The notes under the pieces: generated by a model | The model's input: the letters and a program-made list of their open reading frames with translations, nothing else | Databases searched by the model: none | Told to the model about the DNA's origin: nothing | In this document: positions 15,652 to 22,997 of the stretch, piece by piece | Layout of the letters: the number at the start of each line of letters is the position of its first letter | Position numbering within the stretch: the first letter of the stretch is position 1 | Origin: Bordetella parapertussis | GTDB lineage: Bacteria > Pseudomonadota > Gammaproteobacteria > Burkholderiales > CAIKXV01 | Direction of reading: 5' to 3' | Length of the DNA stretch: 30,239 bases | Assembly: GCA_945877995.1 (NCBI GenBank) | Contig: CAMDXD010000002.1 | Span: 1-30,239 of the forward strand | Program-made: the position numbers and the translations under genes

Positions 15652-17253
15652 TCACCAGCCGATCGCTGCCCCGTCGCTGCGCGGATCGCTCGCACCTTCG
15701 ATCACCCCGCCGGGATGCGCGACGATCGCCCCTGCATGCCCCATGGTCTCGTCGAACGCGCCGTACACCTCGACCTCGTGGCCCATCGTGCGCAACGACT
15801 CGATCAACGCGGGATCGAAGCGCGACTCGACCTTCAGCGACTGCGTCGCCTGCCCCCAGGTGCGCCCGAGCAGCCAGCGCGGTGCGCTGATCGCGGCCTG
15901 CAGGTCCTGGCCGTAGACCACATGCCGGGTGAACACGGCAGCCTGGGTCTGCGGCTGGCCTTCGCCCCCCATCGTGCCGTAGACCATCACCCGGCCGTCG
16001 GACAGATGCGCCATCGCCGGGTTGAGCGTATGGAACGGCTTGCGCCCGGGTTCCAGCGTGTTCAGCGCCGACGCATCGAGCGAGAACGATGCCCCGCGGT
16101 TCTGCCAGTTGATGCCGGTGCCATCGAGCACGATGCCGCTGCCGTACTCGTGGTAGATGCTCTGGATGAAGCTGACCGCGCGGCCTTCGCCGTCGATCAC
16201 GCCCATCCACACCGTGTCGGCGGGTGGCTGCGGCGCCGGCCAGGCCAGCGCGCGTGCAAGGTCGATGCGCGCGGCGCGCCGATCCATCTCGGCCGGCGCC
16301 AGCAGCGACTGCGGATCGACGGTCATGTACTTCGGGTCGGTGACATGAAGGTCGCGCATGAAGAACGCCTGCTTGGTCGCCTCGACCATCCGGTGTATGT
16401 AGCCGGCGCTGTCTGCAGGCACGGATTCGAGCCCGAGGCGGTCGGCGATGCCGAGGATCGCAAGAGACACCATGCCCTGCGTCGGCGGTGCCATGTTGTA
16501 TAGCGTGCCGCGCGAATGCGCGAGGTGTACCGGCGGCCGCTCCACGGCCTGGTATGCGGCGAGGTCGGCTGCCGATACCGGGCTGCCCAGCGCCTTCAGG
16601 TCGGCGGCGATGCTGGCCGCAAGTTCGCCACGATAGAAGTCGTCGGCGCCGGCGCTGGCGATGCGTGACAGCGTGGCCGCGATCTTCCCCTGCTTCAACA
16701 ACGATCCCGGCAGTGGCACTTCGCCGCCTGGCATGAAGCGGGCCGCGAAGCCGGGCTGTTCGCGGATCTCGGCCAGCTTGGCGCGCGTGGTGTTCGTGTA
16801 GCTGTGGGTGACGGCATGGCCATGCGCGGCGTAATGGATCGCGTCGGCGAGCAGCCTCGACAGTGGCAGCCGTCCGCCGAAGCGCTGCGCCGACAGCTGC
16901 TGCGCGAGCCCCCAGCCAGCGATGGTGCCGGCAATCGTGTTGGCCGCGATCGGCCCGCGGAACGGGATCGACGCCACGCCGTGCCCGGCGTACCAGTCGC
17001 GGCTCGCAGCCATCGCAGCCGGGCCGCAGGCATCGATCGTGGTGACCGGTTTGCCGGGTTCGTGCACCAGCCAGAACGCATCGCCGCCGATGCCGTTCAT
17101 GTGCGGATAGACGACCGAGATGGTCGCCGCCGCGGCGATCATCGCCTCGAGTGCATTGCCGCCCTCGCGCAGCACCGCGACGGCGGATTCGCTGGCCAGT
17201 GAATGCGGTGCGGTCGCCATGCCGCGCGTTGCACGGGAAGTCTGGATTGCCAC
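15652..17253 (-). CDS. Gamma-glutamyltransferase superfamily enzyme, oxamate amidohydrolase-like
   Basis: A 533-residue N-terminal-nucleophile hydrolase. The proenzyme should cleave before Thr347 in PADTVWMGVID, making a large and a small subunit; REGGNALEAMIAAA, YPHMNGIGGDAFW and GTMGGEGQPQ match the family. Classical GGT is periplasmic, but no signal peptide is visible: the protein begins MAIQTSRATRGMATAPHS, so it is probably cytoplasmic. The short N-terminus, length and HMNGIGGD sequence resemble HpxW oxamate amidohydrolase of ureide degradation more than Ggt; this subfamily call is an inference. GTG 17253 has GAGGA about ten bases before it. An internal ATG at codon 12 is the alternative. 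It is divergent from the amidohydrolase-amidase pair and likely belongs to the same amide-cleaving module. Confidence 0.87.
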   Translation of the reverse strand: MAIQTSRATRGMATAPHSLASESAVAVLREGGNALEAMIAAAATISVVYPHMNGIGGDAFWLVHEPGKPVTTIDACGPAAMAASRDWYAGHGVASIPFRGPIAANTIAGTIAGWGLAQQLSAQRFGGRLPLSRLLADAIHYAAHGHAVTHSYTNTTRAKLAEIREQPGFAARFMPGGEVPLPGSLLKQGKIAATLSRIASAGADDFYRGELAASIAADLKALGSPVSAADLAAYQAVERPPVHLAHSRGTLYNMAPPTQGMVSLAILGIADRLGLESVPADSAGYIHRMVEATKQAFFMRDLHVTDPKYMTVDPQSLLAPAEMDRRAARIDLARALAWPAPQPPADTVWMGVIDGEGRAVSFIQSIYHEYGSGIVLDGTGINWQNRGASFSLDASALNTLEPGRKPFHTLNPAMAHLSDGRVMVYGTMGGEGQPQTQAAVFTRHVVYGQDLQAAISAPRWLLGRTWGQATQSLKVESRFDPALIESLRTMGHEVEVYGAFDETMGHAGAIVAHPGGVIEGASDPRSDGAAIGW

Positions 17254-17378
17254 GATGCGGGTCCTCGAACGATATTCGCCGGAGCTTACCGGAAGCGTCG
17301 GATGAATCGGGCCAGACCCCCTCCATGGGGTTGCAAGGTCCTGCTGGACGTGGCCCTTGCCCGATTTCCGGGAAAATA

Positions 17379-17398
17379 GGGTCAGACCCGGATTTCAG
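17379..17398. repeat. REP-like palindrome, copy 5
   Basis: GGGTC-A-GACCC (17379-17389) followed by GGATTTCAG, just before the ribosome binding site of the amidohydrolase gene. A degenerate partner, GGGCCAGACCCCC with ATGGGG after it, lies at 17309-17330, and the stretch between contains TGGCCCTTGCCCGAT that can pair back with ATCGGGCCA (17305-17313). The divergent promoter region is thus largely made of repeat. Confidence 0.6.
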
Positions 17399-17416
17399 CC
17401 TGGAGGAGTGGACGCG

Positions 17417-18655
17417 ATGGATACCCTGCTGCGCAATGCGCGCATTCTCGGCCGTGACTACACGGCGACGTTCGATATCGGCATCGCGGCAGGTCGCATC
17501 GCGGCGATCGAGCCGGTCGGGGCGATGTCCGCGACCGCCGCAGCGAAGGCGATCGACCTCGACGGCCGCCTGGTCGCGCCGAGTTTCGTCGAGACCCACA
17601 TCCACCTCGACAAGAGCTGCATCCTCGACCGCTGCACCTCGGAGAAGGGCACGCTCGACGAGGCGATTTCGCAGGTGGCGCTGCAGAAGCAGTCTTTCAC
17701 GGCAGAGGATGTCGCCGGCCGCGCGCGCCGTACGCTGGAGAAGGCGATCGCCCAGGGCACCGGCGTGATGCGTACCCATGTCGAGGTGGATCCGGTGGTC
17801 GGGCTGCGCGGGCTCGACGGCGTGATGTCGCTGGTCGACGAATATCGCTGGGCGATCGACATCGAGGTCTGCGTGTTCCCGCAGGAAGGGTTGTTCAACA
17901 ACCCGGGCACCGACGAACTGCTGGTCGCGGGGATGAAGCAGGGTGCGCGCGTGATCGGCGCCGCGCCCTACTGCGACAGCGACCCGCATGCGCAGATCGA
18001 TCGCATCTTCGAGATCGCGCGCGAGTTCGATGCTGACATCGACATGCACCTCGACTTCGGCATGGCCACCGAGCACATGGACATCGAGTATGTGTGCGAA
18101 GTGACCGAGAAGCATGGTTACGGTGGACGGGTCGCGATCGGCCATGTCACCAAGCTTGCGCTGGTCGAGCCGGAGCGGTTCACCCGCATTGCCAAGACGC
18201 TGGCCGATGCCGGCGTGGCCGTGACCGTGCTGCCGGCGACCGACCTCTACCTGATGGGCCGTGACCGCACCCATGCGAAGCTGCGCAGCGTGCTGCCGGT
18301 GCATGAACTGCTCGCGCATGGCGTGAACGGCAACCTTTCCAGCAACAACATCCTGAATCCGTTCACCCCGTTCGGCGACTGCTCGCTGCTGCGCATGGCG
18401 AACCTGTACGCGAACATCTGCCATGTCGGCCGGCGCGACGAGATCCGAGAGTGCTTCGAGATGGTGACCCGCCGCTCGGCGAAGCTGCTGCGCCGGGACG
18501 ATTACGGCGTGGATGTCGGCCGCAGCGCCGACCTGGTGGTGATCGACACCACTGCGCCGGAACACGCCGTGGCCGAACTGCCGCCGGTGCTGATGGGCTT
18601 CAAGCGCGGCCGGATGACCTTTTCGCGCCAGCCGGTTACCCTCTATCGTCCTTGA
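17417..18655 (+). CDS. Amidohydrolase, cytosine-deaminase-like (COG0402)
   Basis: A 412-residue TIM-barrel amidohydrolase. It has the HxH metal site in ETHIHLDKS (H61, H63), H211 in DMHLDFG and H243 in IGHVTKLA, all aligned with CodA. Two CodA key residues differ: the catalytic Glu of HCDE is Phe214 (HLDF), and the metal-binding Asp of GHDD is replaced in SSNNILNPFTPFGD by Asn310/311. Possibly D213 or D321 substitutes, or the enzyme belongs to a distinct subgroup with another reaction such as ring opening of a cyclic amide. GGAGGAG precedes ATG 17417; the frame extends to 17357, but that part overlaps the repeat and has no homology. It is followed 14 bases later by an amidase. Confidence 0.85.
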   Translation: MDTLLRNARILGRDYTATFDIGIAAGRIAAIEPVGAMSATAAAKAIDLDGRLVAPSFVETHIHLDKSCILDRCTSEKGTLDEAISQVALQKQSFTAEDVAGRARRTLEKAIAQGTGVMRTHVEVDPVVGLRGLDGVMSLVDEYRWAIDIEVCVFPQEGLFNNPGTDELLVAGMKQGARVIGAAPYCDSDPHAQIDRIFEIAREFDADIDMHLDFGMATEHMDIEYVCEVTEKHGYGGRVAIGHVTKLALVEPERFTRIAKTLADAGVAVTVLPATDLYLMGRDRTHAKLRSVLPVHELLAHGVNGNLSSNNILNPFTPFGDCSLLRMANLYANICHVGRRDEIRECFEMVTRRSAKLLRRDDYGVDVGRSADLVVIDTTAPEHAVAELPPVLMGFKRGRMTFSRQPVTLYRP

Positions 18656-18669
18656 CTGCCGCGACTGCC

Positions 18670-19863
18670 ATGCCTTCCATCCTCGACCGCGATACCTTCA
18701 ACTGCTTCGTGCGCGAGACGCATGCCGAACTCGCCGGTGCGGCCAGCGGCCCGCTTGCCGGGCTGACCTTCGGCGCAAAGGACATCTACGATATCGAAGG
18801 GCATCGGTGCACGTTCGGCAGCCCGACGTGGCTCGCCACGCACGCGCCGGCGAAGGACACGGCCGTAGCCGTGCGGCAACTGGTCGCCGCTGGTGGGACG
18901 CTCGCCGGCAAGACCCAGACTGCCGAACTGACCTACAGCCTGAACGGCGAGAACGTCCACTACGGCTCGGTGCTCAACCCGAATGCGCCCGGGCGTGACA
19001 CCGGAGGATCGTCGAGCGGATCGGCTGCGGCTACCGCGGCAGGGCTGGTCGACTTCGCGCTGGGCAGCGACACCGGCGGCTCGGTGCGCCTGCCGGCGAG
19101 CTTCTGCGGGTTGTACGGCATGCGTCCGTCGCACGGCCGGGTGTCTCTCGAGGGGGCCTGCCCGCTCGGTCCGTCGTTCGATACCGCCGGCTGGTTCGCG
19201 CGCGATGCAGCCGTGTTCGAGGCTGTCGGCCGCGTGCTGCTCGGCGACAGTGCGCCGGCACCGGTACCCGGCCGACTGCTGCTCGCCAGCGACGCGTTCG
19301 AGCGCGCGGGGCGGCCGGTCGGCGTTGCACTGGCCGCGGCAGTCGCGCAGGTCGAGTCCTTGCTGGGCAAGGCCGAGCCGGTGACCGTCGCTGCGGAAGG
19401 CCTGGACGACTGGGGCATGAACGTGTTCCGCGTGATCCAGGCGCACGAGGCCTGGCAGTCGCTTGGCGCGTGGATCACCGAGCACAAGCCGGCGCTCGGG
19501 CCCGGCATCCGGGAACGCTTCCAGTGGGCATCCACCGTCGATCGCGCGATGCTGCTCGCAGCCGCCTCGAAGCGCGAAGAGATCTCGCGGCGGATGGATC
19601 GCATGCTTGCCGGCAACGCGATACTGGTGCTGCCAACTTCCCCCGGTATCGCCCCGAAGATCGGCGCCCCGTCCGCCGAGATCGACGACTTCCGCGCGCG
19701 CGCACTGGCGATCCTGTCCATCGCGGGGCTGGGCCGGTTGCCCCAGGTCTCGCTGCCGATGGCTGCGCTCGACGGCTGTCCGCTCGGCCTGTCGCTGGTT
19801 GCGGCGCGCGGCAACGATACGATGCTGCTCGCCCTTGCACGGAAACTCGCGCCGCAACCGTAA
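18670..19863 (+). CDS. AMI1-type amidase (amidase signature family)
   Basis: A 397-residue amidase signature enzyme that hydrolyses carboxamides. The Ser-cisSer-Lys triad is complete: K37 in GAKDIYDIEG, S114 in GGSSSGS and S138 in DTGGSVR. Short length and the strings AYSLNGENxHYG, DFALGSDTGGSVRLPASFCG and SFDTAGWFARD closely follow plant AMI1 (indole-3-acetamide hydrolase), so it belongs to that subgroup. The true substrate may be any aryl or small amide. ATG 18670 is 14 bases after the amidohydrolase stop, and its ribosome binding site is weak, which suggests coupling to the upstream gene. The neighbouring amidohydrolase and GGT-like enzyme suggest stepwise removal of nitrogen from a cyclic or N-acyl compound. 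Confidence 0.9.
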   Translation: MPSILDRDTFNCFVRETHAELAGAASGPLAGLTFGAKDIYDIEGHRCTFGSPTWLATHAPAKDTAVAVRQLVAAGGTLAGKTQTAELTYSLNGENVHYGSVLNPNAPGRDTGGSSSGSAAATAAGLVDFALGSDTGGSVRLPASFCGLYGMRPSHGRVSLEGACPLGPSFDTAGWFARDAAVFEAVGRVLLGDSAPAPVPGRLLLASDAFERAGRPVGVALAAAVAQVESLLGKAEPVTVAAEGLDDWGMNVFRVIQAHEAWQSLGAWITEHKPALGPGIRERFQWASTVDRAMLLAAASKREEISRRMDRMLAGNAILVLPTSPGIAPKIGAPSAEIDDFRARALAILSIAGLGRLPQVSLPMAALDGCPLGLSLVAARGNDTMLLALARKLAPQP

Positions 19864-19871
19864 GCCGACGC

Positions 19872-19929
19872 CTGAAATCCGGGTCAGGGACGATTTGGCC
19901 GCTTGAATCGTTGCTGACCCGGATTTCAT
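19872..19929. repeat. REP-like element, copy 6: long inverted repeat
   Basis: TGAAATCCGGGTCAG (19873-19887) and CTGACCCGGATTTCA (19914-19928) form a perfect 15-base inverted repeat around a 26-base loop, in the gap between the convergent amidase and peroxidase genes. The right arm ends with TCA, which read on the minus strand is the TGA stop codon of the peroxidase gene. It can work as an end hairpin for both genes. There is no T-run. Confidence 0.75.
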
Positions 19930-21269
19930 CCGCAGGGTCTGGAGCCTGGACTGATGAGGCGCGTGCCGGTCGCTGCGGGCAGCGGTCGCTGGTTCGGCCC
20001 GGTTCGCGTCTCGGTCAGCGTCTCCAGGAACGCCACCAGGTCGGCGATCTCGCGCGGGTCCAGGTTCAACGTGCGCAGCAGGCTGCCGGTCGGCCGCTCA
20101 GGCAGTTCGTCGCCCGGCTCGGCATGCGGATGCGGTGCAGCGAGGATCAGCTTCTCGTCATTGATCGTCGAGTAATGTCGTACCACGCTGGTCAGCGTGG
20201 CGATCGAGCCGTCGTGCATGTACGGCGCGGTCAGCGCGGCATTGCGCAGCCCGGGCACCTTGAACTGGCCATAGGCCTCGACGGTGAGCGCGACCCGCCG
20301 GGTGCTCTCCCCGGTCGTGCCCTTTCGATCGTCGTTGAAGCGGCCCAACAGTGAGAACCGACTCGCCCGCACCGCCTTGATGCCGTCGTAGCGCCCCCAG
20401 TCGAAGGGTCCGTCGGCGCGGCGCACCGGGATGCCGACCTGGTCGAACTCGCCGTTGCTGAACTGCGGTCCGAGGTGGCACAGGCTGCACTGGCCGCGGC
20501 CGATGAACAGCCGCAATCCGCGCTTCGCCGCTTCTGGATAGCGGGCCTGTAACGACCGGTCGCCGCGCGCCAGCGCATCGCGGAAGTCGTCGAACGCCGT
20601 ACGGCCGGTGACCAGCGTCGCCTGGAACGCCGCCAGCGCCTTGCCGATGTCGGCGAGCACCTTGTCGTCCTCGGCCGCGGCGGGCGGCTCGCCGAACACC
20701 TGCCGGTAGCTGCATTCGAGGTCGGGCTGGCTGCGCACGAGTGCGGCTACATGGCGCTCGGAACTGCCCATCTCACGGGTATCGGCGAACGGGCGCAGGC
20801 TGGCCGCCCACAGGCTGTCGGTGGCACCCGCCCAGCCGAACCAGCGGTTGAAACGCGTGTTGGCAACGCTCGGCGTGTTGCGTTCGGCCTCGCCCAGTCC
20901 CGTGGCGATAGGGCGCCGATCGGTCCACTGGAACTCGGGCACATGGCAGCTTGCGCAGGAGATCGTCCCGCTGCTCGACAGGCGAGTGTCGAAGAACAGC
21001 CGTTGCCCGAAGGTGGCGGCCCGCGCGGATGCGCCGACCCGGTTGCTGGCATCTGGCAGCCGGCGCGGTGGCCACGGACCGTGCTGCAGGATCTGCGCGA
21101 CCTCGTCCGGCGTGAAGGTCGTTCGCGCAGCGAGGGCGGCAGTGTCAGGGGCAGCGGTGGAGGCAGCGGAAGGGGTGGCGGCAAGCACAGCCGTTGCGCC
21201 AGCGGCCATGGCCAACCGCGCCCATCCAGCGGGCAGACGGCTCGGTACCATGCTCAGCCGTGCGCTCAC
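19926..21269 (-). CDS. Di-haem cytochrome c peroxidase / MauG family protein
   Basis: A 447-residue periplasmic di-haem protein. A hydrophobic signal (WARLAMAAGATAVLAA) is followed by haem motif CASCH (105-109) and haem motif CSLCH (261-265), with RNTPSVANTRFN and PYMHDGSIATL typical of bacterial CCP/MauG. Such enzymes either reduce peroxide or oxidise side chains of a partner protein. GTG 21269 overlaps the TGA of the FixH-like gene (GTGA). ATG 21251, six codons later, is the alternative. It is the last gene of a three-gene exported operon. The stop codon lies in an arm of a repeat, and the last residues (TRLISPGSRPCG) look like non-conserved tail. Confidence 0.92.
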   Translation of the reverse strand: MSARLSMVPSRLPAGWARLAMAAGATAVLAATPSAASTAAPDTAALAARTTFTPDEVAQILQHGPWPPRRLPDASNRVGASARAATFGQRLFFDTRLSSSGTISCASCHVPEFQWTDRRPIATGLGEAERNTPSVANTRFNRWFGWAGATDSLWAASLRPFADTREMGSSERHVAALVRSQPDLECSYRQVFGEPPAAAEDDKVLADIGKALAAFQATLVTGRTAFDDFRDALARGDRSLQARYPEAAKRGLRLFIGRGQCSLCHLGPQFSNGEFDQVGIPVRRADGPFDWGRYDGIKAVRASRFSLLGRFNDDRKGTTGESTRRVALTVEAYGQFKVPGLRNAALTAPYMHDGSIATLTSVVRHYSTINDEKLILAAPHPHAEPGDELPERPTGSLLRTLNLDPREIADLVAFLETLTETRTGPNQRPLPAATGTRLISPGSRPCG

Positions 21270-21766
21270 CGCACCATCACCGCCTGTGTCGCGCGCTCGG
21301 CCCTGTCGCCGTCGCTGCGAACGTCGAACATCAGTTCCCAGTTGCCCGGCATGTGGAACAGCAGGCCTTCCGCGCGATAGTGCCCCTCGCCGATCGCCTT
21401 GATGCCAGCCTTGTAGTTCATGCCGTGCCCATGTGAAGGCATGCGCGCATCGACCGAGATACCCGACGCAGCCGGTGCCCCGGTCTTCGCGCACGCGACG
21501 ATGTCGATCGCGAAATGCCGTCCGACCGGGATCTTCTGCGGATCGGCGCGCCATGCGATCACATGGCGCGCGGTCTCGACGCGCCGCGCGCCGGCCAGGT
21601 CGGCGCCGCAGCCCGCGCTGCCGCTCGCCGCGCCCGGCGGCGCTGGTGCGTCTGACGCGAGGAGGGCGCCCGCGCCCAGCGCCAGCCCTGCCGCGCAGGC
21701 GAGCCGCGCCCACGGTGCCAGCGATGCCAGCCGCAGCAGACAGGGCGCCTGCGCGACCACCCTCAT
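21266..21766 (-). CDS. FixH/YtkA-like exported protein
   Basis: A 166-residue secreted or periplasmic protein. After a signal-type N-terminus (LACAAGLALGAGALL) comes one Ig-like domain of the FixH/YtkA kind: SVDARMPSHGHGMNY, then GHYRAEGLLFHMPGNWELMFDV. The cluster H112, H114, M116, H138, M139 could bind copper, and C53/C92 may form a disulphide or serve as sites of modification; these are inferences. The start is ATG 21766, two bases after the Kelch gene stop; the end overlaps the peroxidase start. FixH proteins act in metal or cytochrome oxidase assembly in other settings, but the Kelch and MauG-like neighbours point to a different role here. Confidence 0.82.
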   Translation of the reverse strand: MRVVAQAPCLLRLASLAPWARLACAAGLALGAGALLASDAPAPPGAASGSAGCGADLAGARRVETARHVIAWRADPQKIPVGRHFAIDIVACAKTGAPAASGISVDARMPSHGHGMNYKAGIKAIGEGHYRAEGLLFHMPGNWELMFDVRSDGDRAERATQAVMVR

Positions 21767-21768
21767 TT

Positions 21769-22863
21769 TCAGTTGCCGCCGATCGTCAGCACATCATGCC
21801 GATCGGTGTTGGCTACCAGCCCGGGCGCATTCGTCCCCGACTGAACCTGACCGCTGACCACATGCAACCGGTTGCCTATGAAGTCTGCTGCGAGGCCGTG
21901 CCGAGGCATCGGCATCGGGGGCAGCCGCGTCCAGCTGTTCGACTTCGGGTCGAATGCATCGACTGCCGCATAGGTCGCCCAGAAATCGCGATGGCGGATC
22001 TCGCCTCCGACGACATAGATGCGCCCCCCATGCACGCCCCAGGCTACCGCGCTGCGCGGATTGGGCATCGGCGCCCGCAGCCGTCCCCAGCTGTCGGTCG
22101 CCGGGTCGTACTCTTCGACGATGTCGGTGTTGGAGGCGGTGGTGATGAACACCGAACCGATGCGCCCGCCGATCACGAAGATTCGGCCATCGACGAAGCC
22201 GGCTGCGGCATGGTTGCGCGGCGTGGGCATGTCGGCGCGGGTCGACCACGCATTGGTGGCTGGATCGAAGACTTCATGCGTACCCAGTGCGCGGTGCGGC
22301 CGGGCCGGATGCAGCGCGGTTTCCTTCGAGCCGGGATGCAGGCCCGCACCGCCGATCACGTGGACGCGGTTGTCCACGACCACTGCGTTGTGTGCGCCGC
22401 GTGCCATCGGTGCCGGCGCCATCGACCGCCAGCTGTCCGCTGTCGGGTCGTATTCCCATGTGGTACTGACCGGCGCCCATGCGGCTGGCCCCTTGCCGGG
22501 CAGTTCGAAGCCACCGAACATGTAGATCTTGCCGTTGACCGTCGCCAGCGCCACGTGGTGCAGGAATGCCGGCATGTCGCGCTTGCGCGTCCAGCGGTCG
22601 ACGGCGGGGTCGTACTCGAACACCATGCCCATCGGCTTCCAGCCAGGTGCGAGGCCGCCGAATACATAGAGCTTGCCGCCTGCCGCGATGCCGTAGATTT
22701 CTTCGGCACCGACCGGGATCGGCGCGGCCGTCGACCACTTCTGCGCGGCGGCGGGCGGCGCGTTGAAAACGCCAAGGGTGACGGCGAAGGCAAAGGCTGC
22801 AGCGAACGCCAGTCGCGACAGGTGTGCGACGGCGTTGGTCATTCGACGGACGGTGTTCGGCAT
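21769..22863 (-). CDS. Exported Kelch-repeat beta-propeller protein
   Basis: A 364-residue protein with a signal peptide (HLSRLAFAAAFAFAVTLGVF, probable cleavage near AAA-QKW at 40) and about six Kelch units, seen as repeated YVFGGL, YMFGGF, HVIGGAG, FVIGGRIG, YVVGGE and related WxxMPxPR/H pairs between strands. Kelch propellers bind proteins or sugars; some are galactose-oxidase-like, but no copper-site Cys-Tyr pair was evident. GGAGGAG stands eight bases before ATG 22863; an in-frame ATG lies seven codons later. It leads a tightly spaced operon with the FixH-like and di-haem proteins, so it may be the scaffold or substrate of that pair. Confidence 0.9.
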   Translation of the reverse strand: MPNTVRRMTNAVAHLSRLAFAAAFAFAVTLGVFNAPPAAAQKWSTAAPIPVGAEEIYGIAAGGKLYVFGGLAPGWKPMGMVFEYDPAVDRWTRKRDMPAFLHHVALATVNGKIYMFGGFELPGKGPAAWAPVSTTWEYDPTADSWRSMAPAPMARGAHNAVVVDNRVHVIGGAGLHPGSKETALHPARPHRALGTHEVFDPATNAWSTRADMPTPRNHAAAGFVDGRIFVIGGRIGSVFITTASNTDIVEEYDPATDSWGRLRAPMPNPRSAVAWGVHGGRIYVVGGEIRHRDFWATYAAVDAFDPKSNSWTRLPPMPMPRHGLAADFIGNRLHVVSGQVQSGTNAPGLVANTDRHDVLTIGGN

Positions 22864-22925
22864 GGGGCACTCCTCCAGTGGGAACGGCGCGGGTCTGGTC
22901 GCCCGCTACGCCTCCATTCTGAACG

Positions 22926-22953
22926 CCGGATGGCCGGCTGAACAGCCATCCGG
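22926..22953. terminator. Stem-loop between the third Bug gene and the Kelch gene
   Basis: CCGGATGGC (22926-22934) and GCCATCCGG (22945-22953) form a 9-base perfect stem with a 10-base loop. It lies 45 bases downstream of the Bug gene stop on the minus strand and 63 bases upstream of the Kelch start. With no T-run it is at best a weak terminator or mRNA-end hairpin. Confidence 0.4.
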
Positions 22954-22997
22954 TGCAGGGAACGGCTCGATGCTTCGGCTTCGCTCCGCCGATGGCG

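Noticed and set aside
15623..18565. A 980-codon open frame on the minus strand through the GGT-like and amidohydrolase genes
   Set aside because: Its part over 17417-18565 is the mirror of the plus-strand amidohydrolase, which has clear motifs. The rest lies on the GGT gene in another frame. Long shadow frames are common in GC-rich DNA.
2403..19929. A CRISPR array made of the GGGTCAGACCC units
   Set aside because: The copies are kilobases apart, vary in sequence and are palindromic; there are no regular spacers and no cas genes.
21270..21713. N-terminal extension of the di-haem protein up to 21713
   Set aside because: That part overlaps the FixH-like gene in another frame and is Arg/Gly-rich with no homology; the signal peptide begins after the GTG at 21269.
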